From contig NW_004443648.1 in NCBI RefSeq assembly GCF_000330505.1, positions 813,653-877,652 of the forward strand: a stretch of 64,000 nucleotides of DNA, in the 5' to 3' direction. The stretch's first letter is position 1; each line of letters starts with the position of its first letter. Under the pieces are notes generated by a model. That model saw only the letters and a program-made list of their open reading frames with translations. It did not search any database and was not told where the DNA came from. This DNA is from Entamoeba invadens IP1. Its lineage: Eukaryota; Evosea; Mastigamoebida; Endamoebidae. This document shows, piece by piece, positions 21,103-31,959 of the stretch. The translations under genes were made by a program, and so were the position numbers.

Positions 21103-21800
21103 TGGAAGTGTGGGTTTAAAGTTTCGTTTTGGATTTGTTATTAATAAAAAGAATAAAACTATTGGAATTACTTGAAAACCAAAACAATTTTTCAATCTTT
21201 TTATAATAATAGTTCTGTTTTTTGATAAAAAAAGTGAGTGAAGTAACATGTCTAATTTTGGCACTCTTTTGGGGTATTATAATTGAATTTAGCCATTTAT
21301 AATTGGATTATTGCGGGATTAATTGCTTTTTTAATAGTAACTGTGTGATCAGTTGATATTACCATAAAACTAGTATTGCTTAGTTAATTATAAAACTATT
21401 GTCTTTTTCCTTTTTTCAACCAGTTTCGTGTCAAATTTCCGAATATTTAAACTAAAAACTATTCAATGCCATTGTGTTTTTTCTATATTTCGAAAAGTCG
21501 TTTTGTTTACTGTGTATAATAGTTTTTTTGTTTTTCAAATTATCTAAAAATTGTTATTTGTTATATTATTTTCATTCTAGTAAAATATACCATTTACTTA
21601 CTAACACCATTCTAATAAAAAAATGCGAAATAAACTTCTATTAAATCGGGAAGTTTTTATTAAAAATTGCCAAACATCATAACACTAGTATAGTAAACCA
21701 TATGGTAAATAAATTAAAAATTATTCAACTGAAAGTTTGATTTTACGCCGTTTGATTTTTAGAGCGCCACTACTAACCCTAAAACTTATTAAGATTTTCA
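21103..21800. other. intergenic region
   Basis: 698 bp of AT-rich DNA between the divergent RhoGAP and Fcf1 genes. It contains many TAATTATAAAACTATT-like words but no domain-bearing frame. Confidence 0.45.
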
Positions 21801-22256
21801 ATGCCAAAAGGTGCGTCGTTGTCTGGTCCGAAGTTACTGAACATGCATAAGCCAGGGATGCAACCGTTACAGNNNNNNNNNNNNNNNNNNNNNNNNNNNN
21901 NNNNNNNNNNNNNNNNNNNNNNNNNNNNNNNNNNNNNNNNNNNNNNNNNNNNNNNNNNNNNNNNNNNNNNNNGTTACGTCCCCGATTGTGTATACGCTGA
22001 GTTGGAAATATTGGGGAAGAAATTTAAGATGGCGCTCATCTTAGCAAGAGACCCACGCTTTAAACGACTCACTTGTACACATAAGGGACATTACGCTGAT
22101 GACTGTATAATCGAGAGAGTAACCGCTCATAGAGTTTACATTGTATGCACTAACGATATTAACCTCAGACAAAGATTAAAAAAGATCCCTGGGGTCCCTA
22201 TCATGATGGTCGGAAACCACAAATTCACCGTCCAGAAACTCCCAAGTGCTCTTTAA
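21801..22256 (+). CDS. FCF1: Fcf1/Utp24-like PIN-domain endonuclease, interrupted by assembly gap
   Basis: The part after the gap is unmistakable Fcf1. VPDCVYAELEILGKKFKMAL, ARDPRFKRLTCTHKGHYADD, then CIIERVTAHRVYIVCTNDIN and RKIPGVPIM-like KKIPGVPIMM match the C-terminal two-thirds of the Fcf1 PIN domain, including the acidic DD of the active site. Fcf1/Utp24 cleaves pre-rRNA in the small-subunit processome. The 24 residues before the gap (MPKGASLSGPKLLN...) do not look like the usual Fcf1 N-terminus. The 100-N placeholder is too short for the missing PIN start (VDTN motif expected). The two sides may not even belong together. Partial gene. Confidence 0.75.
   Translation: MPKGASLSGPKLLNMHKPGMQPLQXXXXXXXXXXXXXXXXXXXXXXXXXXXXXXXXXXYVPDCVYAELEILGKKFKMALILARDPRFKRLTCTHKGHYADDCIIERVTAHRVYIVCTNDINLRQRLKKIPGVPIMMVGNHKFTVQKLPSAL
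21873..21972. other. assembly gap of 100 N
   Basis: Exactly 100 ambiguous bases, the conventional placeholder for a gap of unknown size, inside the Fcf1 gene. Confidence 0.99.
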
Positions 22257-22848
22257 CTCGATTGTCTTGTCTGTCTGTTAGCTTCTTCATAATTTAGAAT
22301 TATAGTTTAAGGTATAATTTGCGCATTTTTATTATTTATTATAATAACATATAATTTGGCAGTTTTTCACAAAAAAAATTCAAAGTAAAAATTGATTTGA
22401 TGGAATTATCGCGTTAATATACGTGTCATGTACTATAATTATACCATATGGAAACTATAACTTACTAATATAAGAAAAAATTAATAAAAGTGCCAAAAGA
22501 AAAAATGTTTATTATATATAGCAAAAAATGCCGTAGTTTTCAAAAAATCTTAAAATTATAATTTAAAAATTGTAAATAAATAAGTAAAAAATAGATTTAT
22601 AATAACAGTCGGCATTAATTAATAATTAATCAAACTTTTAAAAACTTTAAACTTAAAAAACGAAGAAAAGCCATTATTTATACCATCATAAAAAGTTGTT
22701 GGGAGAATGACAACATGAGTTCACAGGGAGATTGTTTGTACAGAAAGACGGGATATTTGGGAGATGTTTTTCTCAAATTTTCATCTTTGGGAATTTGGAA
22801 AAAACAAGTAAAAATGAAACGAAGAAGTTGAATCTCGGAAAGCAAACA
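22257..22848. other. intergenic region
   Basis: 592 bp between Fcf1 and the RhoGEF gene. The last 115 bp are an open frame continuous with the RhoGEF but without an in-frame ATG. The rest is AT-rich with no recognisable element. Confidence 0.4.
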
Positions 22849-24312
22849 ATGAGGTGCTCAACCATTACAGACCCAAAGGAAAGTAACCACAGAAAGCATA
22901 TTGTTGACGAAATCTTCTCGACCGAAGTTTCATATGTCAAATCACTGGAAGACTGCATCACGTACTTTCAGAAGCCTTTAATGGAAGAAAACCCACCCAC
23001 CATCGTTGGGGGAGATGTCATGATCTTGTTCCTACACTTTCAGCAAATCATTTCCGTAAACTCCGTCTTGGTCGAAAAACTGAAGGAGGTTCAAACTCGT
23101 GGGACGCTTTACACAAACCTCGGAGGTGCGTTCATCAAATTTATTCCATTCTTGAAAAGCTATACTCAGTTCGCTTCAAATCAGGACAACTGCTTGCAAG
23201 TACTTAAAAAACTCGAACAAGACAAAATCGTTGTGCAACACTTGGAGGATTTGAGACAAAAAATTAAAGCTTCCAATCAGCTGGATCTCAGAAGTTACCT
23301 TATCATGCCAATCCAGAGACTTCCAAGGTATGTACTCCTTTTTACAGACCTCATGAAACACACACCAGAAAATTTCCCAGACTTTACACGACTCAAAAAG
23401 GTCTTGGAGGAGATCCAAAAAGTCGCCATTCTTGTCAACCAGTGCATGGTACAGGGAGAAAAGCTCAGGAGGTTGGTTGAAATTTCGCAGCAAGTCGACT
23501 TCCCTGGTGGCGATCTGACCATTGGACGAAAGTTGGTACGAGATGGTATTTTGAGTAAACAGTGCAGGAAGGCGCCAAAACCCCGTTACTTTGTGCTGTG
23601 CACAGACTTGTTGTTTTATACCGCACCGAAAAAGAGAGAAGTTGAGTTTGTGTTGAGCCTTTTTGAAACGGACATACGCGATGGACAAGGAATGCAATTT
23701 GACATTTTCTCGCCCACCCGTTCGTTTACTGTGTTTGCAAAAGACGACGCAGAAAAAGCGGAATGGTTAAAAGATTTGACAACAACGATTGACAACTGTA
23801 AGAAAAACTCTGTGTTGTTGAAACAAGCGAACATCTCGGACAAGGGAGGGGACAAAAAAATTGCTGCAATGAAGCCCGTGTTTGTCCCTGATGACCAAGC
23901 AAAAGAGTGTATGAGATGCCACAAAGACTTTGGTGTTATGAGGCGTAGACACCATTGCCGATTTTGTGGCGGATGTGTGTGTGACAGCTGCAGTAAAAAT
24001 CGGTTGAAGACGAGTGGTACGACCCTTGAACGAGCTTGTGATGACTGTTTCAACAGACTTGTGTGTGACCCGAAGGCGCTGAGCGAGTTGGTTGCTGCGA
24101 TGGGGGACAGTGATGATATGAAGACGCCCCGATTATCTCCAAGACCAGCGAAAACTGATAAGAAAAAGAAGAAAGGCACTGGAAGTCCCGATGTCGAGGA
24201 AGGGAGCTCTTCCGAGAAAATAGCGGAGGAGGAGAAAAAAGAAGAAGCTGCGAAGGTTGAGAAGCCCGCGGTTAATGTGAAGAATCTCAGGGCGATGTTT
24301 GAGCAGAAATGA
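22849..24312 (+). CDS. RhoGEF (DH-PH) with FYVE zinc finger, 487 aa
   Basis: First in-frame ATG at 22849 (MRCSTITDPKESNHR). The DH domain at about 15-205 has HRKHIVDEIFSTEVSYVKSL and the CR3 block LRSYLIMPIQRLPRYVLLFTD. A PH domain (about 225-330) includes KPRYFVLCTDLLFY and ends AEKAEWLKDLTTTI. The FYVE finger (about 352-405) has eight Cys/His ligands and the PI3P-binding RRRHHCRFCGGCVC. The N-terminal WxxD of classical FYVE domains is missing (VPDDQAKEC). The Lys/Glu-rich tail is disordered. DH-PH-FYVE is the order of FGD-type exchange factors, which are expanded in Entamoeba. Expected role: activating Rho-family GTPases on PI3P-bearing endosomes or phagosomes. Confidence 0.93.
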   Translation: MRCSTITDPKESNHRKHIVDEIFSTEVSYVKSLEDCITYFQKPLMEENPPTIVGGDVMILFLHFQQIISVNSVLVEKLKEVQTRGTLYTNLGGAFIKFIPFLKSYTQFASNQDNCLQVLKKLEQDKIVVQHLEDLRQKIKASNQLDLRSYLIMPIQRLPRYVLLFTDLMKHTPENFPDFTRLKKVLEEIQKVAILVNQCMVQGEKLRRLVEISQQVDFPGGDLTIGRKLVRDGILSKQCRKAPKPRYFVLCTDLLFYTAPKKREVEFVLSLFETDIRDGQGMQFDIFSPTRSFTVFAKDDAEKAEWLKDLTTTIDNCKKNSVLLKQANISDKGGDKKIAAMKPVFVPDDQAKECMRCHKDFGVMRRRHHCRFCGGCVCDSCSKNRLKTSGTTLERACDDCFNRLVCDPKALSELVAAMGDSDDMKTPRLSPRPAKTDKKKKKGTGSPDVEEGSSSEKIAEEEKKEEAAKVEKPAVNVKNLRAMFEQK

Positions 24313-24407
24313 TGCTTTTTACCGTATTTCGTATGTAAACAAACGATTTGTTATTTTTTTGGAAGAGTTTCCGTGCTGAAAACTTGAAATTGAAATATTT
24401 CAGTTTA

Positions 24408-24416
24408 GTATTTAAA
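24408..24416 (+). promoter_or_regulatory. GTATTTAAA core promoter box of WDR37-like gene
   Basis: Exact GTATTTAAA, the TATA-like element known for Entamoeba, 61 bp before the ATG at 24477. Confidence 0.6.
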
Positions 24417-24476
24417 ACATAAAAAATACTTCAGAATTATTGATAATTGGAAGAACTTTGAAAATCATAAAAAAAG

Positions 24477-25990
24477 ATGGGAGACACAACGGTGGAAGAT
24501 CACTCAGCGGATGTCCCTACGACGCCAATAATTTTGAAGACGAACGCTGGTACTGAGAGGTTTGCCGACTTACTGAATGACATTCTGAAGGAGTACAATT
24601 TATTGTATGAAGAGAACAAAGCGCGTTTGTATCGAGTTTTTCTAACAATATCATTTATTTACAATCACTGAACACAACAGACGCGAAATGGTATTATAAT
24701 AAATTAATTTCTGATTTCACCATATGTATTGACATGAAGTTATTGCTCAATTGGAGGCACTGAAAGTCCAACCGAATGTGAGGAATGTGAAATTTTATCA
24801 GTCAGAAACGATAGACACAAAAAAGCCAAAAACAACGAAGAACGTCTACTCCCATTATGTTAGCGTTTGTTGGTGGGTCTCAATTCTTCAATAGAAAGTT
24901 GACGTGTAGAAGAAAACAACCGCACACTGGAAATTCTTACATAGCTACTTGTCACATCGAGATTGTGTGTTTGACATCGCTTGTTGTCCTTGGGACGTGA
25001 GCACGTTTGCAACGGCAAGTTCGGATAGATCAGCGAGGATATCGACGGCACAGTCGGGGAAATGTCTTCAGTTTTTTCCGCATCCACGTCCTGTGACATC
25101 AGTCGCGTTTCATCCGAGTGAACACATTATGGCCACTGCTTGTGGCGATGGAATTGCACGAATTTATAAAGTCGGAAATCTGAATGAAGAAGACATGAAA
25201 GAGGAGCAACCCGTTGTTGAGCAGAAAGTCGGCGAAATTGCAATTGGCGTCTCTTTTAATAACGACGCGTTCATTGCAGAAAGTTGGGATGGAATCATTG
25301 GCGTCTATGATTTGCATGGAGAACACATATCTTCAATCAGTTCATCCATTCCTGTCTCAGAAAGACTTACTTCATTGGCTTGCGACTTATATTCCCCAAT
25401 CCTATCTGCCACAGCAACTGATGGGACACTCAGACTCTTTGATATAAGAACTCCAAATCACACCCGAATCGAGTGTATTAACGCACACTCCGAGTTTGTT
25501 CTTGTAATAGTTATTCGACTTATAATTAATTATATAAATAGTAATAATTAATATTACTAATTATTTAACTAGATAAAAATAGAATTATATATATTTTATA
25601 ATAATATAATAATAATATAATAGATCCTGTTTGTCTGCACAATTTGCAGAGCAAGGAAAGACTCTAGTGACTTCCGGATTTGATAAAGTCGTGAAAGTGT
25701 GGGACACTAAAATGATGAAGTCACCAAAGGCGACGTATAAAGTGTACTATCCCTCTAAAATTAGTATGTCCGTCAATGACAAGTTTTTAGTCCAATCGGA
25801 GGACAAGTCATTCATTATCATAGACCCGAACGGTCTTCGCCATGGGAAGTTGAAAATAGGGACTGACATCATCCAACGTGAGCATTTAAGGCTTCAAGTC
25901 TGTTCATCTTTTAGTAAAGATGAAAGTGTTTTATACACTGCTGGTCTTGGTCGTCATGTTGTAGCATGGAACCAATTAATTACTATTTGA
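24477..25990 (+). CDS. WDR37-like WD40 protein (four exons, 407 aa)
   Basis: Exons inferred: 24477-24624, 24740-24864, 24910-25493, 25624-25990. All donors are GTTTGT; acceptors are ATGAAG, GTGTAG and ATATAG, and all phases fit. Exon 1 to 2 rebuilds a coiled coil (DLLNDILKEYNLLYEENKAL then IAQLEALK) like the N-terminal coil of WDR37. The WD repeats start at HSYLSHRDCVFDI and include SDRSARISTAQSGKC, PVTSVAFHPSEHIMATACGD, TDGTLRLFDIRTP and FDKVVKVWDTKMMKSPKATY; the last matches the WDR37 segment VKVWDLKNMRSP well. WDR37 partners PACS proteins in animals (known of family). Here the role is unknown. The first intron boundary is the least certain. Confidence 0.8.
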
Positions 25991-26125
25991 TTTTCTATGT
26001 TTTCCTTCGAACTAATAGATATTATATTTAACTTACCAATTTACTATACTTCCTCCTGGACCACAATAGCAACAAAATTAATAAAATTACTAATTTTATA
26101 TGGTAAAATTGACAGTCAAGAAACA

Positions 26126-27150
26126 TTAGTCGCCCTCAAGCATTGTAACAAAAGACATTGCAAGGAACAAGATGACAGCAAGAGTGAACTTGATGTATTT
26201 GTATTTGCCATTCTCAAACTGCTCGGCTAGAATTTCAACGATTGCTACGTACAAGAAGGTACCAGCAGCTAAACAGATCAGTAACCCTTGTATCAATGAA
26301 GATACTGGAGACTCCCCCATCAATTCAACTATTAACACTCCAACTAGAGAACCGATTGGAGTGAATGTCGAAAAGATCAATATGATGATGGAGATGATCA
26401 AGAGGTTCTGAATTTTACTCATCAAAAAGATGACAGTGAACCCCGAATCTGCCCATTTATGCCCAGCAATGGCTATAAATATGGCAGTTGGACTCGTCGA
26501 CACACCGAGTCCAAGTCCTTCGAAAAAGGAATGAATCGACAATGCAAAAATAAGTGTGATGATCGAACACCACCCTTTATTCCCTTCTTCTTCTTCTTCG
26601 TGATGATGATGAGACTGAATTTCATTTTGCTTTTTCTTTTCATCCGGCTCTTTCTTCTTCTCTTCAGCATCAGTTAAGAGGGGTTGGACGACTTCACTAC
26701 TTGTTATTCTGACTGGTATCAATATATTCTATTAAATATAATATATTTCTAATATATTTATTAATATAGAGTATATAGTAAATATAATAATATATATAGA
26801 ACAAACCCGCGTGGAGACTCAACTTGAGCAAAGGAAACATGCCCCCCATGTGTCGCTACAACACGGTCAAAGAAGAAAATGAATAAAAACGATAATCCAC
26901 AGCAGAAGAATCCTAAAGGTAATCCCATAAAATCATACCCCGACTTATCGATTAAATCAGTCCCTTCAGCTAACATATGCATCAACCCACCAGACAAAAA
27001 TAACCCACCGGCTGACGCACTGCACACATCTAAGATGTCCCCAGCTAGTTTTCTGTTTGGGAGAAATTTGATGAAAAATGGAATAAACCCACCAATGACG
27101 GATACAAAGTAACAGACAAGGATATAGATGGATAAAAGGTAATCAAGCAT
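26126..27150 (-). CDS. ZIP-family metal transporter (two exons, 308 aa)
   Basis: Exon 1 is 27150-26807 and exon 2 is 26708-26126, split by a 98-nt intron (26806-26709; GTTTGT donor, CAG acceptor, phase 2). N-terminal membrane helices (LLSIYILVCYFVSVIGGFIP; GGLFLSGGLMHML) are followed by a His/Glu-rich cytosolic loop (HHHHEEEEEG). Helix IV has the signature FALSIHSFFEGLGLGVS with the metal-site His/Glu, and helix V has AGHKWADSG. Two to three further helices close the protein. This matches ZIP (SLC39) transporters, which move zinc or iron into the cytosol. The His-rich loop is a typical metal sensor. The acceptor was chosen because the nearer TAG acceptors put a stop in frame. Confidence 0.88.
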
Positions 27151-30033
27151 TACAACCTTTTCAAGTTCAGAGAATTCTTAAATACCCGACAATTCTTTGT
27201 TTTTCCTTTTCCTTCTTGCTCACAATTTTTGTTTTAGAGCTCCTCTTCAGTTCCCAACTCAACTCGATGCTCATTCCGGCAAATTCCGTTTATTGTCATT
27301 CAACACTTTGCTATCTTCCCAAATTCGCATTTTTATTGTTTTGTTGATGGAGAAAAATGCTTTTCTGGGAGGTTAACAACTAAAGTGAAATATAAAAACA
27401 AGAAAAGAGCGACGTGGAAAACTGCCGCTTTTGGAAAAAGGAGAAATAGTTCTCGCATTTTGACTTGCACAAAAAATGGCGGGTTTATCCCGTTATTTGA
27501 TTGTATAGTAGAGCCATTAATTATCCGATAACTCACATCTATAAAGATACCTAGTGAATTGGTAACGTTATCTCATTTTTGCCGACAAAAATATGTCATT
27601 AAAATGAAAATTCAAAGTGCAAATGATTTTTTGAATTGTGGCATTTTTTTATATTGGTTATCAAAAACAAATAAAAAATACGCAAACTGTAAAATAAAAT
27701 AAACTCTGCATCAAATAAATAGTTTAATGCGAAGATTTACCTTATATATAAGATCAATTGTACATAATTGAACAAAAAAAAAGTAAATTCTTTTTCTTTC
27801 GTTGTTGTCACCAAAGGGAAATGGAAAGTTCAATTTTATTTGAATGAGATCAAATCTTCAATATATATTATAAAATAATAAATTGTATTGTTTGTTTGGT
27901 AATTCAATAATAAAAATAAAACAAATCGTATAATGTTAACAAGAATAGAAGTTTATAATAGTAAAAATATACAAACGAAGACTTAATATTTGTAAACAAA
28001 AACTAAATTGGCCGTTTTTATTTTTATCAAATCAAAAAAAAAGTTTTAGATTTTTAAAAATACCATAAAAAGTACAAATGTTGCTCATATTTTAGCCAGA
28101 CAAACGGGAAAATATCGCAATAAGCATTTTTTGTTCTGGTTACACATCGAATAAAATGTCATAAACCACTCTATAAATCCGGACAAACTCCAATGTGTGG
28201 ATGGTTACCATTTCCCAAAAGATGTTTAAAAAAATTCAAATTTTATAAGAATCTAATAATGTAACAATACTAATAGTAAAACAATGACAACCTCTGTGTC
28301 TAACACAGTGACAATGGAATTGTGGAATAGTAAAATCACTAATTCAAAAGCCATTTAAAAACTATAAAAATGGGAACGAAAAGTCGACACATTGTGTAAA
28401 GTCATAATGACGTGTTAAATAGTCATAAAGACATCCCCACGGTACACCACGTTCTTCTTAATTTCAATGATTTCGTTTTTGTATTGAAGTGTGACTTGAG
28501 AATACTTTATAATGAATGTTGAAGTATTGTGAGAATCGTTATAATCAGAGTGAATAAGAAATAATAGATTTAAATTTGCGTTAGTAGCGCCGGTGATGGA
28601 ATCGTTATAACTACTTTGAAACGTGCGCGATAACCAAAATTTTTTCGTGCCCCCTCTAATACTACTTATAACCAAAAATTATTATAAAATTAAATTGAAA
28701 TAGTAAGTTATATGAAGCACAATACATTATGGGGAATCGGTCCAATTTTCGGTTTTTGACTGAACTGTTTGTTGGATTATTTAACGCTTCATCCTATATA
28801 TTTTCAGTTCTTTTTTTATTTCAATTATATAAAAATAGTATTTGACTATTTTTTAGTTAATTTAAATGATTCTATTAAAAATTGTTTAAGAAAAATATTC
28901 AATAAAATATACAGTTAAAGGAAAAAGGGGGATGCTAATCTAAATATTAATTAATTTAATATTATTAATAATAAATAATTAATATAAATATATTTTGGTT
29001 TTTTCATTTTTTATATTTTTTGATTAATAATTTATATTAAATTTAATAGTAATTTTATTATTTTTCAATTAAAATTGACCAATAGTTACGATCATCCTTT
29101 TTTCTCTTGCATCCCCATATTTCCTCCTACTGTTATATTATTTTAATCTTTGTATTTAACTTGGTTATTTAAACTAGTGTATATTTAAAATAATTTATTA
29201 AAAATGAAATTACTAATTTATAAATTTAAATATGATTTTTTAATCATGATAATCTCGACAAATTTTTGATGTTTTGATTTTTCTGGAATTGTAAATTTGT
29301 TGTATTTGACAAAAATAGATTTACAAAATATAAGTTTGATGTATTCAAATATTTTATTAAAAAAAGAATTATCCATTTGGAAGTATTGATCTATAAAATA
29401 AGTAATTTAATTTTTTTATGATTTCGAAAAAATTCCCGATTCTATACTGTAATACAATGTAATAATTACTAGCAATTGTTGAATATAAATTTTAATTATT
29501 TCTTTAAAAAAATATATAAAAAAATAACAATTAAATTATAATATTTTAAAAATATTATTTTTTTTAACATTTAGTAAAAATAACGAACTATATTAATTAG
29601 TTAATATATAGTTTTTATCGAATAACTTTTATTACCCTGTGTTATAACTATGGAAGTTTTCAAGTTAAATCAATACTATTAAATAATAAAAAATAATGAT
29701 ACCCAAATAAATTTAAAAATGGCATTTGATTATTTTTTGAGATCTTTGTATTTTGCACCAAAATCCACAATAAAAACACATCATATAAAATCACTGTGTT
29801 TCTAAATTTACCTTTAAAAAAACACAATCACGTCAAAGAAAGTTCCGACACGCAAAATCCCAAAAAGACGAAGAAAATATACCGCCAAACACCAACCAAT
29901 TTACGTCAAACTCGAGTGAATCGAACAACAAAATAAAAACAAAAGCTTGTTTTTTATTGTAAATATTTATTTTGATTTTAAAATACCTTTTTTTCATTAT
30001 AAATTGGAAGTCCAAAAACTTTGAACACATTGG
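27151..30033. other. 2.9-kb gene-poor region
   Basis: No convincing gene. Promoter of the ZIP gene lies at its left edge; the right edge (TATAAATT at 29998-30005) is the promoter of the next gene. A GC-richer island at 28380-28680 holds an 86-codon minus frame without an ATG and a direct repeat ATAACCAAAA (28631 and 28669). The rest is extremely AT-rich with poly-A/T runs. Confidence 0.5.
27177..27185 (-). promoter_or_regulatory. GTATTTAAG core promoter box of ZIP gene
   Basis: On the minus strand GTATTTAAG lies 27 bp upstream of the ATG, with TGAACTTG (GAAC-like element) between the box and the ATG. Both motifs are known from Entamoeba promoters. Confidence 0.6.
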
Positions 30034-31209
30034 ATGTCCTTTAAAGAGAGATTACAGTGTATTGTATTAACTCCAATAGAAATTGAAGTGGAGAAAATCA
30101 CACGAGATGATAATGCTCAAGTTAAAGAGAAACACATAAAGAAGATCTACGACTTTATAGATGGGAAGTTTGATTGCCCAGAAATATTTAAAAAAGCTTT
30201 ATTGAAGCGATTTAATCAGAAATTTACACGAAAGCAATTTACTCATTTTCTTTATTTCATGATGCGGACGATCTTTACCAAATATGCCGAGACAGTGTTT
30301 TCAGTATTCACGGATATGTCTACACCTTTTTATTTGAAACAATTGAACATCGAAGAAGACGAACATTCTCTTCTGAATTTGGCTGTTGCAAAGTATCTTG
30401 ACAACCACATCTTGTTATTAGTAAACAACAAAACGACACTCACAGCAGACACACCTCTATGGAACAACACCTATTGTAGTATTAGAACTAAAATGAATTT
30501 TGTATCTATAGCAGAACGAGTTGATGACATGTCTGAAGACTTGTTGTCCATTGACTTGACTGAGGACATTTACTATGACACTCCAACAAGTCTTGATTTC
30601 ATCGAAATCATTTTGAAGAATCTTTTCTTGTGTTCTCACACTTTAATACGAATACAAGAAGTCGTCTTTGAAAATTTTGTGAGTGTTGAAGATGAAATCT
30701 ATGAGAAGTTTATCATTATCACTGAGAAGTTTATGTCCTTCTCAAAGAAGATCAACGAGTCGTTCACTCTTCAAATGATCAAGTCGTATTTCAGAGACTT
30801 TCCTTCAGTCGAATGTATCGACTTGTCTACCTTTTTCGACTTACTTAAAAAGAAATTTGAAGTCGACAAAAAGTTGGCTCAAAAAATCCCAGTGAAGCGA
30901 ATTGACTACGCAGTGATAGTTAATGTCTGTGCACCACTCATGCAGAAGTTTGGTACTATCACACAACAAGGCGCCGAGTTTCTGCAAACCCCAGCTACTC
31001 GACAGACAAGAGCTAAGTCGACTCCAAGAAAGAAACAGATCAAGTCTAGATCTCATAATAGTTTGTCAAGAAATGCTTATAGCTCAAGCAACAGCTTGTC
31101 GTCTTCACCTTCTAATTCTGCATTTTATTCACCTACTAAACAACATAAAGGTGAGAAATCTATGTTAATGTGCTCTGCAGATGTCAATGAAGACACCTTT
31201 GTTTTTTAA
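30034..31209 (+). CDS. hypothetical helical protein with Ser-rich basic tail, 391 aa
   Basis: ATG 30034 (MSFKERLQCIVLTPIE) follows a TATAAATT box by about 30 bp. Residues 1-300 are predominantly helical with many Phe/Lys (KFTRKQFTHFLYFMMRTIFT, LDFIEIILKNLFLCSHTLI). The last 80 residues are disordered, basic and Ser-rich (TRAKSTPRKKQIKSRSHNSL) with possible nuclear localisation signals. No signal peptide or transmembrane helix. I do not recognise the family. Codon composition clearly differs from the AT-rich flanks, so the gene is real. Confidence 0.75.
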   Translation: MSFKERLQCIVLTPIEIEVEKITRDDNAQVKEKHIKKIYDFIDGKFDCPEIFKKALLKRFNQKFTRKQFTHFLYFMMRTIFTKYAETVFSVFTDMSTPFYLKQLNIEEDEHSLLNLAVAKYLDNHILLLVNNKTTLTADTPLWNNTYCSIRTKMNFVSIAERVDDMSEDLLSIDLTEDIYYDTPTSLDFIEIILKNLFLCSHTLIRIQEVVFENFVSVEDEIYEKFIIITEKFMSFSKKINESFTLQMIKSYFRDFPSVECIDLSTFFDLLKKKFEVDKKLAQKIPVKRIDYAVIVNVCAPLMQKFGTITQQGAEFLQTPATRQTRAKSTPRKKQIKSRSHNSLSRNAYSSSNSLSSSPSNSAFYSPTKQHKGEKSMLMCSADVNEDTFVF

Positions 31210-31566
31210 TAGAAATGTGTTGTTTGTATTTATTATTTATTTGGTATATTTTATTAATTATTAATTATAGTTTGTGTGTTGGCAACAAGTGTTTCTTTGA
31301 AATGTGCCTAAACTAAAGCTTGCACAATAACTCAAATCGTACATACACCAGAGGTGCAAAACATTCAAATTCTTAATTGCAGTATTTACTTTGTAGTTTC
31401 TTGTATTTGACAACTCCAATAATTAAAAAAGACCAAAACTATAAAAATATAATAACCGTGCTATAAATTATAGTAAAACCAAACCCTTATTATTAGAAAG
31501 AAAGAATTGAAACTATTATATAATAACATATAAGGAACCCTATGACCGAACTTATTTGCCAAAGAC
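31210..31566. other. intergenic region
   Basis: 357 bp. The last 60 bp before the uS8 gene carry CTATTATATAATAAC (TATA-like) and CCGAACTTATT (GAAC-like), probably its promoter. Otherwise featureless. Confidence 0.4.
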
Positions 31567-31959
31567 ATGGTCAGAGTGAATGTACTTGCTGATGCGTTGA
31601 AATCAATCACCAATGCTGAGAGAGCTGGCAAACGCCAAGTTCTCATCAGACCGTCATCAAAGGTCATTTGTGAGTTTTTGAATATCATGATGAAACACCA
31701 GTACATCACTGATTACACTATCGTCGACGACCACAGATCGGGAAAGATCGTTGTCAACTTGAACGGAAGACTTAACAAATGCGCTGTCATCTCCCCAAGA
31801 TACAACGTTGCTGTTGAAGAGTTCGACAGCTGGGAAGCCAACTTGTTGCCATCCCGTCACTTTGGTGCTATTGTTTACACAACATCTATGGGTATCATGG
31901 ATAACACTGAAGCCAGAGCCAAACATACTGGTGGAAAAATCCTTGGATTCTTCTATTAA
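31567..31959 (+). CDS. RPS15A: 40S ribosomal protein uS8 (S15a), 130 aa
   Basis: ATG 31567 ([20 protein letters not shown]). The length of 130 is that of eukaryotic S15a, and conserved blocks run end to end: [73 protein letters not shown] and the closing ILGFFY. Single exon. GC content and codon use are biased as in a highly expressed gene. It binds helix 21 of 18S rRNA in the small subunit (known of family). Confidence 0.97.
   Translation: MVRVNVLADALKSITNAERAGKRQVLIRPSSKVICEFLNIMMKHQYITDYTIVDDHRSGKIVVNLNGRLNKCAVISPRYNVAVEEFDSWEANLLPSRHFGAIVYTTSMGIMDNTEARAKHTGGKILGFFY

Noticed and set aside
22714..22848. Upstream first exon for the RhoGEF starting MSSQGDCL
   Set aside because: A GTTTGT is present at 22734, but no acceptor brings it into the RhoGEF frame.
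24625..24740. Two small introns with a 10-nt microexon in the WDR37-like gene
   Set aside because: One 115-nt intron from the GTTTGT donor at 24625 gives a better coiled coil and needs no microexon.
27333..27536. 67-codon minus frame near the ZIP gene
   Set aside because: Short, hydrophobic, no supporting motif or promoter.
28415..28675. 86-codon minus frame (ends NVVYRGDVFMTI)
   Set aside because: Starts at TTG, has no usable ATG and no similarity I recognise. Left as part of the GC-richer island.
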